Shown one piece after another: positions 35,041 through 47,135 of a stretch of DNA of 64,000 nucleotides (position 1 is the first letter of the stretch; the number at the start of each line of letters is the position of its first letter). The notes below the pieces were generated by a model. It was not told the origin of the DNA and searched no databases. It saw nothing but the letters and a program-made list of their open reading frames with translations. Made by a program: the position numbers and the translations under genes. Source of the DNA: Sympetrum striolatum (lineage: Eukaryota; Arthropoda; Insecta; Odonata; Libellulidae); contig OX388348.1 of NCBI GenBank assembly GCA_947579665.1, positions 10,850,001 to 10,914,000 of the forward strand, written 5' to 3'.

Positions 35041-35470
35041 ATGGGCAGAACTTCTCTATCAAGAGAGGCAAAATGCCTCTCGGTGACGAGAATTGTATCT
35101 GCAGATGGTATCTCTCTTTTGATTGCTACCTGAAAGTCTTGAAGGGCAAAACATCTCAATCGGAATCCTGATCGTCGATGAGAATATTATTTTGCCAAAG
35201 GTAGCTTTCTATTGAGTGATACCATGAGGTACGCAGACCCTCTTTCCATGGGCAGAACCTCTCAAACAGGAGAGACACCTCCCCTGAAGAGAACTGTATT
35301 CTGAAAATGGTAGCTTTCATTTGAGAGCTACCCCATGGTACACAGACCCAATCGATGGGCAGAATCTCTCAACCTGGGGGAGGCATCACACCACTCCATA
35401 GTGAGAATTTTATTCTGCAAGGGTAGCTCTCTTTTGAAGTTACCAGAAGACCAGCAGACCTCTCAGCATG
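35041..35470. repeat. Hairpin minisatellite, set 1 of Y1 (units ~101-113 bp)
   Basis: Four units begin with ATGGGCAGAA or a close variant at about 35041, 35142, 35248 and 35355 (steps 101, 106, 107). Units contain a palindrome: GAGAGGCA-AAA-TGCCTCTC at 35063-35081 (perfect) and GGTAGCTTTC-ATTT-GAGAGCTACC at 35309-35332 (one mismatch). Unit lengths are not multiples of three, so this is not a maintained coding repeat. Confidence 0.75.
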
Positions 35471-35673
35471 AAGGTTTACATGGAGATTTTAAGGTAGGTA
35501 AACCAGTACACCTTTATCAATAATGTATTTATAAGCACCCCATTCCTGAAAGGTAAGAAAAGAGACCATTAATATTCAATAAAAAAGTTTTAATCATAAA
35601 AATTATTATTTTCTTATGATAATCAGATACCAATACTTAAAAAATATATTCTATAATCTTAAGAAAAACATAC

Positions 35674-35759
35674 CTTATTTTGTCATCACCAATTGGGAAG
35701 GCATTGGAATGACTGCATCCAACGATAATCTCAAATAAGATGCCTTTTTCAAAGCGCAT
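35674..35759 (-). CDS. Exon D2 in Y1, duplicate of D1
   Basis: This 86-nt stretch has the same ATG, length and donor phase as D1 (ATAAG|GTATGT). Against D1 it shows three silent changes (ATT/ATA, ATC/ATT, TTC/TTT) and three replacements (Pro/Arg, Glu/Lys, Glu/Asp) in 28 codons. The donor is the stronger of the two. It lies one 797-bp repeat upstream on the minus strand, so D1 and D2 could act as alternative first exons or mutually exclusive exons to E. This is inference without transcript data. Confidence 0.4.
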
Positions 35760-35837
35760 CGATTATTAAAACGTCTCACTCAACATAAGAGGTCAGATCA
35801 GACCCTCTACAAGAAATCTTCAAGTTTTAGTCCCATA

Positions 35838-36267
35838 ATGGGCAGAACTTCTCTATCAAGAGAGGCAAAATGCCTCTCGGTGACGAGAATTGTATCTGCA
35901 GATGGTATCTCTCTGTTGATAGCTACCAGAAAGTCTTGAAGGGCAAAACATCTCAATCGGAATCCTGATCGTCGATGAGAATATTATTTTGCCAAAGGTA
36001 GCTTTCTATTGAGTGATACCATGAGGTACGCAGACCCTCTTTCCATGGGCAGAACCTCTCAAACAGGAGAGACACCTCCCCTGAAGAGAACTGTATTCTG
36101 AAAATGGTAGCATTCATTTGAGAGCTACCCCATGGTACACAGACCCAATCGATGGGCAGAATCTCTCAACCTGGGGGAGGCATCACACCACTCCATAGTG
36201 AGAATTTTATTCTGCTAGGGTAGCTCTCTTTTGAAGTTACCAGAACACCAGAAGACCTCTCCATATG
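35838..36267. repeat. Hairpin minisatellite, set 2 of Y1
   Basis: Second set with the same unit steps (101, 106, 107, then 113 bp to the next ATGGG). It arose with the 797-bp duplication and differs from set 1 by a few bases, for example GTAGCATTC for GTAGCTTTC near 36108. Confidence 0.75.
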
Positions 36268-36272
36268 GGTAC
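36215..36272 (-). CDS. Candidate exon C in Y1
   Basis: After the acceptor TTGTTTTATAG the frame continues in phase with the donor of B (AG|G, Arg) and reads YPYGEVFWCSGNFKRELP before TAG (36215-36217). AATAAA follows six bases on, with a GT-rich stretch behind it, as at a polyadenylation site. In the paralogous position of the other half-repeat (near 35419) the stop is TTG. Weak by length alone; the phase match with B is the main support. Confidence 0.35.
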
Positions 36273-36407
36273 CTATAAAACAATAGTTGTTAATTATGGC
36301 CTTTAAATAATTGAATGATTTTGTCCAATTATATTTCGATATTTCCAAAGTATTCTAGGCTTAAACCTATTTACTGTAAAATTTGTAACCCTATGTTGAT
36401 TCATTAC

Positions 36408-36556
36408 CTCGAAATTCCTGTTAATATATTGAAGAAGTAGTAAGTTTTCCCTTTGCCTATCCAACAACATCCAAAGATTTTTAATTCTTCTTTCCTCAGC
36501 TGCTCGGGTTCAATGAACATAGATACGGCATTGCTTAGTCCCACATTAAGTTCACC
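36408..36556 (-). CDS. Candidate exon B in Y1, possibly frameshifted
   Basis: A 149-nt open stretch on the minus strand contains SMFIEPEQLRKEELKIFG and WIGKGKTYYFFNILTG and ends TCGAG|GTAATG. Upstream, a second frame (about 36610-36537) reads CEHAYEDRKFALVEV and overlaps it. This looks like a one-base frameshift near 36540-36556 inside a longer exon, or a pseudogene. WIGKGKT is not a P-loop (no GxxxxGK[ST]). All Y copies agree, so it is not a random base error in one copy. Confidence 0.4.
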
Positions 36557-36784
36557 TCAACTAATGCAAACTTACGATCTTCATATGCATGCTCACAGGA
36601 GGTGTTTGCTTTTTTTTATCATCTCTTTCTAATTCCGTCTATGTTTATTGTATCTCTGCTGCGAATAAAGCTTCAAATGCACTCAAATATTTATTATAAT
36701 TTTCAAACTTTGGATTAAGTTTTACCATTAAGCTAATTTAGTTTAGTTATCACACGTTCATTGACTATATAGAAATTTGCTTAC

Positions 36785-36850
36785 CTTTCCGGATCATTAG
36801 TGACCGATATCCACTGCTTTTCCATAGTAGTCAGCATCGAACACATGACA
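36785..36850 (-). CDS. Candidate exon A in Y1
   Basis: A 66-nt stretch between the acceptor TTTTTAGCTTCAG and the donor GGAAAG|GTAAGC. In phase 2 it is open and reads VMCSMLTTMEKQWISVTNDPE. Entry and exit phases are equal, so it could be skipped without harming the frame. It contains several ATG codons. No family recognised. Confidence 0.35.
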
Positions 36851-38621
36851 CTGAAGCTAAAAATCGTTTTTTTCTTGGTGGTTAAACGTTATGGCCAGTA
36901 TGAAGAAAGAAATGTCAAGTCAGTGACACTTATGAAATATGGTTACAATTTAATCCCCTATGAATGAATGAGTCAGTGAATGTATAATTAGGTATAATTT
37001 GAGAAACATCTATATGTAATAGATAGGAGCTGGATTAACAGATATAACTTTAATTTGTGATCATCATAAAGTCATATTTGATGCACCATTGTGTGCTACC
37101 AGTGCCTCAATTAGGCCATGGCAGTAGACGATGATGCACAGTCAGATGAGACCACACTTTCCCTTCCACACAAAGTTCTCAAAATGGCCTGAGGTAAAAC
37201 TACTACTAAATCATCGACCCATAACCTTGTGCCCAAAGCTGTGCAGAGCTTGTGTTAAAAATTTAATGTACTCAAACCAAACTAGCTAGGCATACTCTAT
37301 GCTCTGAAGGACTGGATACACAAAGAACATATTTCTATGAAATTATAATATCTTTTCATAGGAAGTTCATTGGAAATGGATACATTGCCAATAAGGAATA
37401 GCAATTACGCACCTGAAAAAGAATAATATTAATAAATAACTGATGAAAATTTTAAAACTTAGGTATCATATTTTTCCTGAAGTAGATATTCAGCAACTTC
37501 CCTTTGATCAGTATTTCATGAATAACTCCTTAACAATCAGTTATACTAAAATATCTTTCATACAAAAGTTATATTAAATTGCATTTTCTAAAACTATTAT
37601 AAATAATTGTATATACCTAAGGATCAGATTAATGGAGATATTTTGCAAAAAGCAGAAACGAGCCTCGAAAGGTAGAGCTCGACTTCCGGCTAACTGATGT
37701 AAACCAGAAACTAATCAACCCTAACGACACCAACCAAAGTAGTATATATGAAGCTTGACGTTGATAAAACAAATAGTTTTCATATTACAGTGCCCACAAA
37801 GTACATATTCAGCTACTTCCGGTTTATCAGTATTTCACGAATAATTCCTTAGCAATCATTGATAAAAAATATGTTCAATACAGCAGTTATAGAAAATTAC
37901 ATTTTCTAAAACAATAGTATATACCTAAATATCATTTTTTTTTTAGATATTTCACAAAAAAGGAAATTTGCTTCCAAGAATAAAAAAAGCTCAACTTCCG
38001 GTCAAAAGATTTGCTCCAAAAAATTATCAACTCTGTCAGCACACCACAGTATATATGTGAAGTTTGGTACCGAAAGGGCTAATAGGTTTCACGTAAGAGC
38101 CCCCACAAGCATACACACACACACACACACACACACAGACGCAGACATCAGTCCAAAAATAGTCAGAACGTATTCTAGGGACCCCAAAACATGTATTTCG
38201 GTTGAAATCTCGAAGTCAAATTATTTCATGAAAACAATACTTTCTATATACTATGAATATGTATCCCCAAATCTAGCATAGAGCAATGTGAAAGGAAAAC
38301 CCGGAGCAAAGATATTTTGAAAGGAGAGGATTTAACAGTACTTCAACAGAACAAACGGAAAACCACAACAATTCAACAGAGGCAAACTGGAGCAAGAGCA
38401 TATGAAAAAAGGCCTGATTTTCCCGATCACACCATTTAAATCCACTGTATGATACTTGTAACCCAATTAACTGATCATTACCGATTAAAAACATAAATTT
38501 ACATGATATAACACCATTGAAACTTGATCAAGGAAATAATTAGGTCTTCCATTTTATTGGAAAATTTAGAGATGAATTTAAAAACAATGAATTGAAAACA
38601 ATATTTGTAATAATATCTTAC

Positions 38622-38860
38622 TCTGCAGCCACCCTTAAGGCACTCAGTGGCTGCCATTATACTTCCCTCCACTCCACAGGAGCCGTCGAGAGACCTCGTA
38701 CATTCTTCCAACGAATGCCTCAGCAACTTGGTGTCTCTCTTAACCAACTGTCCCACATTGAAGACAGTAGTGGTATATTTCCATCACTCTCCACTTTACT
38801 CCCAAGCTAGAGCGCACTGGAGCTTCTGGTATTATTTGAAGAACATTCAGTGCATATTCT
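38622..38860 (-). pseudogene. Broken exon E in X2
   Basis: Same sequence as E of X1, including the in-frame TAA. Confidence 0.5.
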
Positions 38861-39801
38861 CTATATGAATATTAAGACAAACACATATTATATTAAATAT
38901 TATTATAAAAGCCCATTGATGTACCAGTAATAACAGCAGATCCTGTTAAATATTTACAAGGATATAAACAAGGCAATTTCTAATATTAATGACATATGGT
39001 TACAAATTTAATCACCTATGAAGTAATTTTTAATACACCACTTTCTGCTACCAGTGCCTCAATGAGGCCATGGCAGTGGACGATGTTGCACAGTCGGACG
39101 CACCCCCTTGCACACAATGATCCCAAAATGGCCTGGGGAAAAACTACTACTAAATGATTGACCTATAACCTTGTGCCCAAAGCAGAACGGAGCTTGTGTT
39201 AAAAATTTAATGTACTCAAAACAAACTAGCTAGGCATACTCTATACTCTGAAGGACTGGATACACAAAAAATATATTTCAATGAATTTCTATGAACTTAT
39301 TATATTCCCATAGGAAGTTCTATTGGAAATGGATATTTTGCCAATAAAGAATATCGATGATGCAACTGAAAAAGAATAATATTAATCAATTACCAATGTA
39401 AATTTAAAAATTAGGTCTCATAATTTTCCTTAAGTAATGGTTTGTCAGAAAAATAGAACATAATACATCCTATGTATCAACCCATTTTCAGTAAAAATAC
39501 AGAATTAATATTTTAAATAATAATAGTTCTGTGTAACAATATGCAGGTATTTTATGGTAACCTATAATATGACAAACATATTCTGAAATTGATATCATAA
39601 AGAATTTATTTATATTTCTTATTGCATATATTCTATACATTTTTTATAATTTTAAGAATCTATATTGGAACATTAAAATATCCAGACCAATATGTGGGTA
39701 AATCCTAACCGTGAAAAGGAAACCATTGTTCAAATGCGATGAATTTCTGCCCATATCAAAAACACCACTAATAACAATCAAAATGAGAGCAAGGAAAATA
39801 C

Positions 39802-40129
39802 CTACATGACATCAAAAAGCAATTTTGGGATACCTAAGACGTAGAACTAATGCATCCCAAAAAAAATCTGATGATGCCAGCTCATGACTTTCTTCGTGTG
39901 TAAGATGTCAATATTTTTCTACCACAGTATTTTCCAATTCTATATTCAAACTAAACTTGGAAGATAAGTCATTAAATTATATCATAATATCTTTTACGTC
40001 ACAAACATTAAAAGTAATATTTTTCGAAACATGTTCGATAAAAAACGATTTAAATTGCCTTTTGCCGAGAGCACCCACAAAGTCAGTTGAGACCACACTT
40101 GCCCTTGCACACAAAGTTCCAAAAATGAA
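39802..40129 (-). pseudogene. Exon-like stretch G in X2
   Basis: Same stops as X1. The change GTG to GTT within HVSKN is silent and marks subtype b. Confidence 0.45.
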
Positions 40130-42071
40130 CTGTGGAAAAACTACTACTATATCTTCGACCCATAACCTTTTGCCAAAAGCAGTGCAGAGCGTGTGTTAAA
40201 CATTTAATGTACACAAACCAAACTAGCTAGGCATACTCTATGCTCTGAAGGACTGGATACACAAAGAATATATTTCAATGAATTTCTATGAAACTATTAT
40301 ATTTTTTCATAGGAAGTTCTATTGGAAATGGATACATTGCCAATAAGGATACCAAATACGTACCTGAAAACGAATACTATTAATAAATAACTGATGAAAA
40401 TTTTAAAACTTAGGTTTCATATTTTTCCTGAAGTACATAATCAGCAACTTCCCTTTGATCAGTATTTCATGAATAACTCCTTAACAATCAGTTATACTAA
40501 AATATCTTTCATACAAAAGTTATATTAAATTGCATTTTCTAAAACTATTATAAATAATTGTATATACCTAAGTATCATATTAATGGAGATATTTTGCAAA
40601 AATCAGAAACGAACCTCGAAAGGTAGAGCTCGACTTCCGGCTAACTGATGTAAACCAGAAACTAGTCAACCCTAACGACACCAACCAAAGTAGTATATAT
40701 GAAACTTGACGTTGATAAAACAAATAGTTTTCATATTACAGTGCCCACAAAGTACATATTCAGCTACTTTCGGTTTATCAGTATTTCACGAATAATTCCT
40801 TAGCAATCATTGATAAAAAATGTGTTCAATACAGCAGTTATAGAAAATTACATTATCTAAAACAATAGTATATACCTAAATATCATTTTTTTTGAGATAT
40901 TTCACAAAAAAGGAAATTTGCTTCCAAGAATAAAAAAAGCTCAACTTCTGGTCAAAAGATTTGCTCCAAAAAATTATCAACTCTGTCAGCACACCACAGT
41001 ATATATGTGAAGTTTGGTACCGAAAGGGCTAATAGGTTTCACTTAAGAGCCCCCATAAGCTTACACACACACACACACACACAGACGCACACATCGGTCC
41101 AAAAATAGTCAGAACATATTCTAGGGACCCCAAAACATGTATTTCGGTTGAAATCTTGAAGTCAAATTATTTTATGAAAACAATACTTTCTATATACTAT
41201 GAATATGGAGAAAGTAAAAATCCAATTAGTATGAAGAGTTGACCCTAAATTACATTGTATATTGTATGTTCGCAATAACAAAACTGTAAAATCGTCTACC
41301 GCTATTCAAAGTGTCTAAATAATTTCGATTACAGACCACCCATTGCCATTTTACTCTTCCATTATTTCATTGAATTTAAGAAAAAGAAATCTAACAAAGC
41401 AAACCAAAAGACAGCTTAAATGTAAAGTAACCACAAGGATGATCAATGAAATAAATCAGATTTCCAGAAATACATCCCACAAACTTCCTCAAGGATCTCC
41501 AATTGGAAATATTCCAATAATTATAATTAAACCCGCTAGTTAAGATGGCAGAAATTGGCTGACTAAAGCAAATTGACGAAATCGTATTGCAACCTGTACA
41601 ACTGAACATATTGATAGTTATTGCAATATTATATCTAAATATATATAATAACTCAAATAAGGCATGAAATATATATAAAAATTAGGAACTCCACAGAATA
41701 TTATGATCATGTATCCCCAAATCTAGCATAGAGCAATGTGAAAGGAAAAGCCGGAGCAAAGATATTTTGAAAGGAGAGGATTTAACAGTACTTCAACAGA
41801 ACAAACGGAAAACCACAACAATTCAACAGAGGCAAACTGGAGCAAGAGCATATGAAAAAAGGCCTGATTTTCCCGATCACACCATTTAAATCCACTGTAT
41901 GATACTTGTAACCCAATTAACTTATCATTACCGATTAAAAACATAAATTTACATGATATAACACCATTGAAACTTGATCAAGGAAATAATTAGGTCTTCC
42001 ATTTTATTGGAAAATTTAGAGATGAATTTAAAAACAATGAATTGAAAACAATATTTGTAATAATATCTTAC

Positions 42072-42310
42072 TCTGCAGCCACCCTTAAGGCACTCAGTGG
42101 CTGCCATTATACTTCCCTCCACTCCACAGGAGCCGTCGAGAGACCTCGTACATTCTTCCAACGAATGCCTCAGCAACTTGGTGTCTCTCTTAACCAACTG
42201 TCCCACATTGAAGACAGTAGTGGTATATTTCCATCACTCTCCACTTTACTCCCAAGCTAGAGCGCACTGGAGCTTCTGGTATTATTTGAAGAACATTCAG
42301 TGCATATTCT
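42072..42310 (-). pseudogene. Broken exon E in X3
   Basis: Same sequence as E of X1, including the in-frame TAA. Confidence 0.5.
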
Positions 42311-43251
42311 CTATATGAATATTAAGACAAACACATATTATATTAAATATTATTATAAAAGCCCATTGATGTACCAGTAATAACAGCAGATCCTGTTAAA
42401 TATTTACAAGGATATAAACAAGGCAATTTCTAATATTAATGACATATGGTTACAAATTTAATCACCTATGAAGTAATTTTTAATACACCACTTTCTGCTA
42501 CCAGTGCCTCAATGAGGCCATGGCAGTGGACGATGTTGCACAGTCGGACGCACCCCCTTGCACACAAAGATCCCAAAATGGCCTGGGGAAAAACTACTAC
42601 TAAATGATTGACCTATAACCTTGTGCCCAAAGCAGAACGGAGCTTGTGTTAAAAATTTAATGTACTCAAAACAAACTAGCTAGGCATACTCTATACTCTG
42701 AAGGACTGGATACACAAAAAATATATTTCAATGAATTTCTATGAACTTATTATATTCCCATAGGAAGTTCTATTGGAAATGGATATTTTGCCAATAAAGA
42801 ATATCGATGATGCAACTGAAAAAGAATAATATTAATCAATTACCAATGTAAATTTAAAAATTAGGTCTCATAATTTTCCTTAAGTAATGGTTTGTCAGAA
42901 AAATAGAACATAATACATCCTATGTATCAACCCATTTTCAGTAAAAATACAGAATTAATATTTTAAATAATAATAGTTCTGTGTAACAATATGCAGGTAT
43001 TTTATGGTAACCTATAATATGACAAACATATTCTGAAATTGATATCATAAAGAATTTATTTATATTTCTTATTGCATATATTCTATACATTTTTTATAAT
43101 TTTAAGAATCTATATTGGAACATTAAAATATCCAGACCAATATGTGGGTAAATCCTAACCGTGAAAAGGAAACCATTGTTCAAATGCGATGAATTTCTGC
43201 CCATATCAAAAACACCACTAATAACAATCAAAATGAGAGCAAGGAAAATAC

Positions 43252-43579
43252 CTACATGACATCAAAAAGCAATTTTGGGATACCTAAGACGTAGAACTAA
43301 TGCATCCCAAAAAAAATCTGATGATGCCAGCTCATGACTTTCTTCGTGTGTAAGATGTCAATATTTTTCTACCACAGTATTTTCCAATTCTATATTCAAA
43401 CTAAACTTGGAAGATAAGTCATTAAATTATATCATAATATCTTTTACGTCACAAACATTAAAAGTAATATTTTTCGACACATGTTCGATAAAAAACGATT
43501 TAAATTGCCTTTTGCCGAGAGCACCCACAAAGTCAGTTGAGACCACACTTGCCCTTGCACACAAAGTTCCAAAAATGAA
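43252..43579 (-). pseudogene. Exon-like stretch G in X3
   Basis: As in X1, subtype a, same three stop codons. Confidence 0.45.
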
Positions 43580-45556
43580 CTGTGGAAAAACTACTACTAT
43601 ATCTTCGACCCATAACCTTTTGCCAAAAGCAGTGCAGAGCGTGTGTTAAACATTTAATGTACACAAACCAAACTAGCTAGGCATACTCTATGCTCTGAAG
43701 GACTGGATACACAAAGAATATATTTCAATGAATTTCTATGAAACTATTATATTTTTTCATAGGAAGTTCTATTGGAAATGGATACATTGCCAATAAGGAT
43801 ACCAAATACGTACCTGAAAAAGAATACTATTAATAAATAACTGATGAAAATTTTAAAACTTAGGTTTCATATTTTTCCTGAAGTACATAATCAGCAACTT
43901 CCCTTTGATCAGTATTTCATGAATAACTCCTTAACAATCAGTTATACTAAAATATCTTTCATACAAAAGTTATATTAAATTGCATTTTCTAAAACTATTA
44001 TAAATAATTGTATATACCTAAGTATCATATTAATGGAGATATTTTGCAAAAATCAGAAACGAACCTCGAAAGGTAGAGCTCGACTTCCGGCTAACTGATG
44101 TAAACCAGAAACTAGTCAACCCTAACGACACCAACCAAAGTAGTATATATGAAACTTGACGTTGATAAAACAAATAGTTTTCATATTACAGTGCCCACAA
44201 AGTACATATTCAGCTACTTTCGGTTTATCAGTATTTCACGAATAATTCCTTAGCAATCATTGATAAAAAATGTGTTCAATACAGCAGTTATAGAAAATTA
44301 CATTATCTAAAACAATAGTATATACCTAAATATCATTTTTTTTGAGATATTTCACAAAAAAGGAAATTTGCTTCCAAGAATAAAAAAAGCTCAACTTCTG
44401 GTCAAAAGATTTGCTCCAAAAAATTATCAACTCTGTCAGCACACCACAGTATATATGTGAAGTTTGGTACCGAAAGGGCTAATAGGTTTCACTTAAGAGC
44501 CCCCATAAGCTTACACACACACACACACACACAGACGCACACATCGGTCCAAAAATAGTCAGAACATATTCTAGGGACCCCAAAACATGTATTTCGGTTG
44601 AAATCTTGAAGTCAAATTATTTTATGAAAACAATACTTTCTATATACTATGAATATGGAGAAAGTAAAAATCCAATTAGTATGAAGAGTTGACCCTAAAT
44701 TACATTGTATATTGTATGTTCGCAATAACAAAACTGTAAAATCGTCTACCGCTATTCAAAGTGTCTAAATAATTTCGATTACAGACCACCCATTGCCATT
44801 TTACTCTTCCATTATTTCATTGAATTTACGAAAAAGAAATCTAACAAAGCAAACCAAAAGACAGCTTAAATGTAAAGTAACCACAAGGATGATCAATGAA
44901 ATAAATCAGATTTCCAGAAATACATCCCACAAACTTCGTCAAGGATCTCCAATTGGAAATATTCCAATAATTATAATTAAACCCGCTAGTTAAGATGGCA
45001 GAAATTGGCTGACTAAAGCAAATTGACGAAATCGTATTGCAACCTGTACAACTGAACATATTGATAGTTATTGCAATATTATATCTAAATATATATAATA
45101 ACTCAAATAAGGCATGAAATATATATAAAAATTAGGAACTCCACAGAATATTATGATCATGTATCCCCAAATCTAGCATAGAGCAATGTGAAAGGAAAAG
45201 CCGGAGCAAAGATATTTTGAAAGGAGAGGATTTAACAGTACTTCAACAGAACAAACGGAAAACCACAACAATTCAACAGAGGCAAACTGGAGCAAGAGCA
45301 TATGAAAAAATGCCTGATTTTCCCAATAACACCATTTAAATCCACTGTATCATACTTGAAACCCAATTAACTTATCATTACCAATTAAAAACATAAATTG
45401 ACATGATATAACACCATTGTAACTTGATCAAAGAAATCATTAAGTCTTGCATTGTATTGGAAGACCTAGAGACGCATTTAAAAACAATGAATTGAAAACA
45501 ATATATGTAATAATATCTTACTCTGCAGCCACCCTTAAGGCACTCAGTGGCTGCCG

Positions 45557-46424
45557 TTATACTTCCCTCTCCCTAAACAGGAGCTGTCGAGAAGCCTCGT
45601 ACATTCTTCCAATGAATGTCTCTGCAACTTGGTGTTTCTCATAAGCAACTGTCCCATACTGTAGACTGTAGTGGTCCATTTCCACTATTCTCCACTTTAC
45701 TCCCAAGCTGCAGCACTCTGGAGCTTCTGGTATTACTTGAGGAACATTCAGTGCATATACTCTATATGAATAATAGGACAAACACATTATATATTTATTA
45801 TAATTATAAATGCCCATTTAAATTCCAGTAATAATGATTACAAAGCAATTAAACAATGAAATAACTATTTTGGATGCATGGTGCTAAACCTATATTGAAA
45901 TGAGGATCTATTAAATGATAAAAGAGTTACCTGAGATTATTCAAGATGAGAACATGCACGAACCTTCCCAAACTAACCTGTAGTATCTGGTTCATCGATT
46001 TCTACCACATCTCAGCTTTGTAGTAGGTGATGGTTATTAAGTCAAGATCATTAGGTACAGAATGACATATCTTGCCAACAAAATTTATAATTGTGCTGCT
46101 ATTTCTATGCATTTTACAATTTTTTCTTCCACAGGATGGTTTAGGAGGAGATTTTAAGGTAGGTACACCAGTAAACCTATATCAATAATGTATTTATTAG
46201 CTCCCCATTCCTGAAAGGTTATAAAAGAGACCATGAATATTCAATTAAAAAATTTTAATCATTAAAAGTATTATTTTCTAATGATAATCAGATACATAGA
46301 CTGAAAGGAAATATTCTAAAATCTTAAGAAAAATATACCTTATTTTTTCATCACCAATTGGAAAGGCATTGGAATGACTGCATCCAACAATTATCTCAAA
46401 TAAGATGCCTTCTTCAAAGGGCAT
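45557..46424 (-). CDS. Predicted two-exon gene D1-E in Y2
   Basis: Same exon borders and split Arg codon as in Y1. The predicted 96-residue product is identical to that of Y1. Confidence 0.5.
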
Positions 46425-47135
46425 CGATTATTAAAAGGTCTTACTCAACATGAGAGGTCAGATCAGACCCTCTACATGAAATCTTCAAGTTTTAGTCCCA
46501 TAATGGGCAGAACTTCTCTATCAAGAGAGGCAAAATGCCTCTCGGTGACGAGAATTGTATCTGCAGATGGTATCTCTCTTTTGATTGCTACCTGAAAGTC
46601 TTGAAGGGCAAAACATCTCAATCGGAATCCTGATCGTCGATGAGAATATTATTTTGCCAAAGGTAGCTTTCTATTGAGTGATACCATGAGGTACGCAGAC
46701 CCTCTTTCCATGGGCAGAACCTCTCAAACAGGAGAGACACCTCCCCTGAAGAGAACTGTATTCTGAAAATGGTAGCTTTCATTTGAGAGCTACCCCATGG
46801 TACACAGACCCAATCGATGGGCAGAATCTCTCAACCTGGGGGAGGCATCACACCACTCCATAGTGAGAATTTTATTCTGCAAGGGTAGCTCTCTTTTGAA
46901 GTTACCAGAAGACCAGCAGACCTCTCAGCATGAAGGTTTACATGGAGATTTTAAGGTAGGTAAACCAGTACACCTTTATCAATAATGTATTTATAAGCAC
47001 CCCATTCCTGAAAGGTAAGAAAAGAGACCATTAATATTCAATAAAAAAGTTTTAATCATAAAAATTATTATTTTCTTATGATAATCAGATACCAATACTT
47101 AAAAAATATATTCTATAATCTTAAGAAAAACATAC

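Larger units (their letters stand above)
33700..38261. repeat. Module Y1 (4562 bp)
   Basis: Starts with the same ~670 bp as X (F and E region) and ends with the same S repeat, but has its own middle of about 2.7 kb. Minus-strand order from high to low: A (36785-36850), B (36408-36556), C (36215-36272), D2 (35674-35759), D1 (34877-34962), E (34095-34299). The segment 34721-35517 is duplicated at 35518-36270 (offset 797 bp). Markers CCCTCTCCCTAAAC and GCTGTCGAGAAG near 34106-34130 are shared with Y2. Confidence 0.9.
38262..41711. repeat. Module X2 (3450 bp), subtype b
   Basis: Carries the b markers CTGATCATTACC, CACAATGATCCC, TTTTTCGAAACATG and GAAAACGAATAC, shared with X4 and X5. Same minus-strand content as X1: F 38273-38494, E 38622-38860 (stop retained), G 39802-40129. 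Directly followed by another X instead of Y. Confidence 0.9.
41712..45161. repeat. Module X3 (3450 bp), subtype a with Y-type start
   Basis: The first ~50 bp carry the Y variant GGAAAAGCCGGAG (41745-41757), while from about 41860 on (GGCCTGATTTTCCCGATC) it is X type. The rest carries the a markers of X1. E 42072-42310 and G 43252-43579 as in X1; one private change near 44938 (CTTCGTC for CTTCCTC). Confidence 0.9.

Noticed and set aside
36430..36470. P-loop in exon B (WIGKGKT)
   Set aside because: GxxxxGK is followed by Gly rather than Ser or Thr, so the Walker A consensus is not met.
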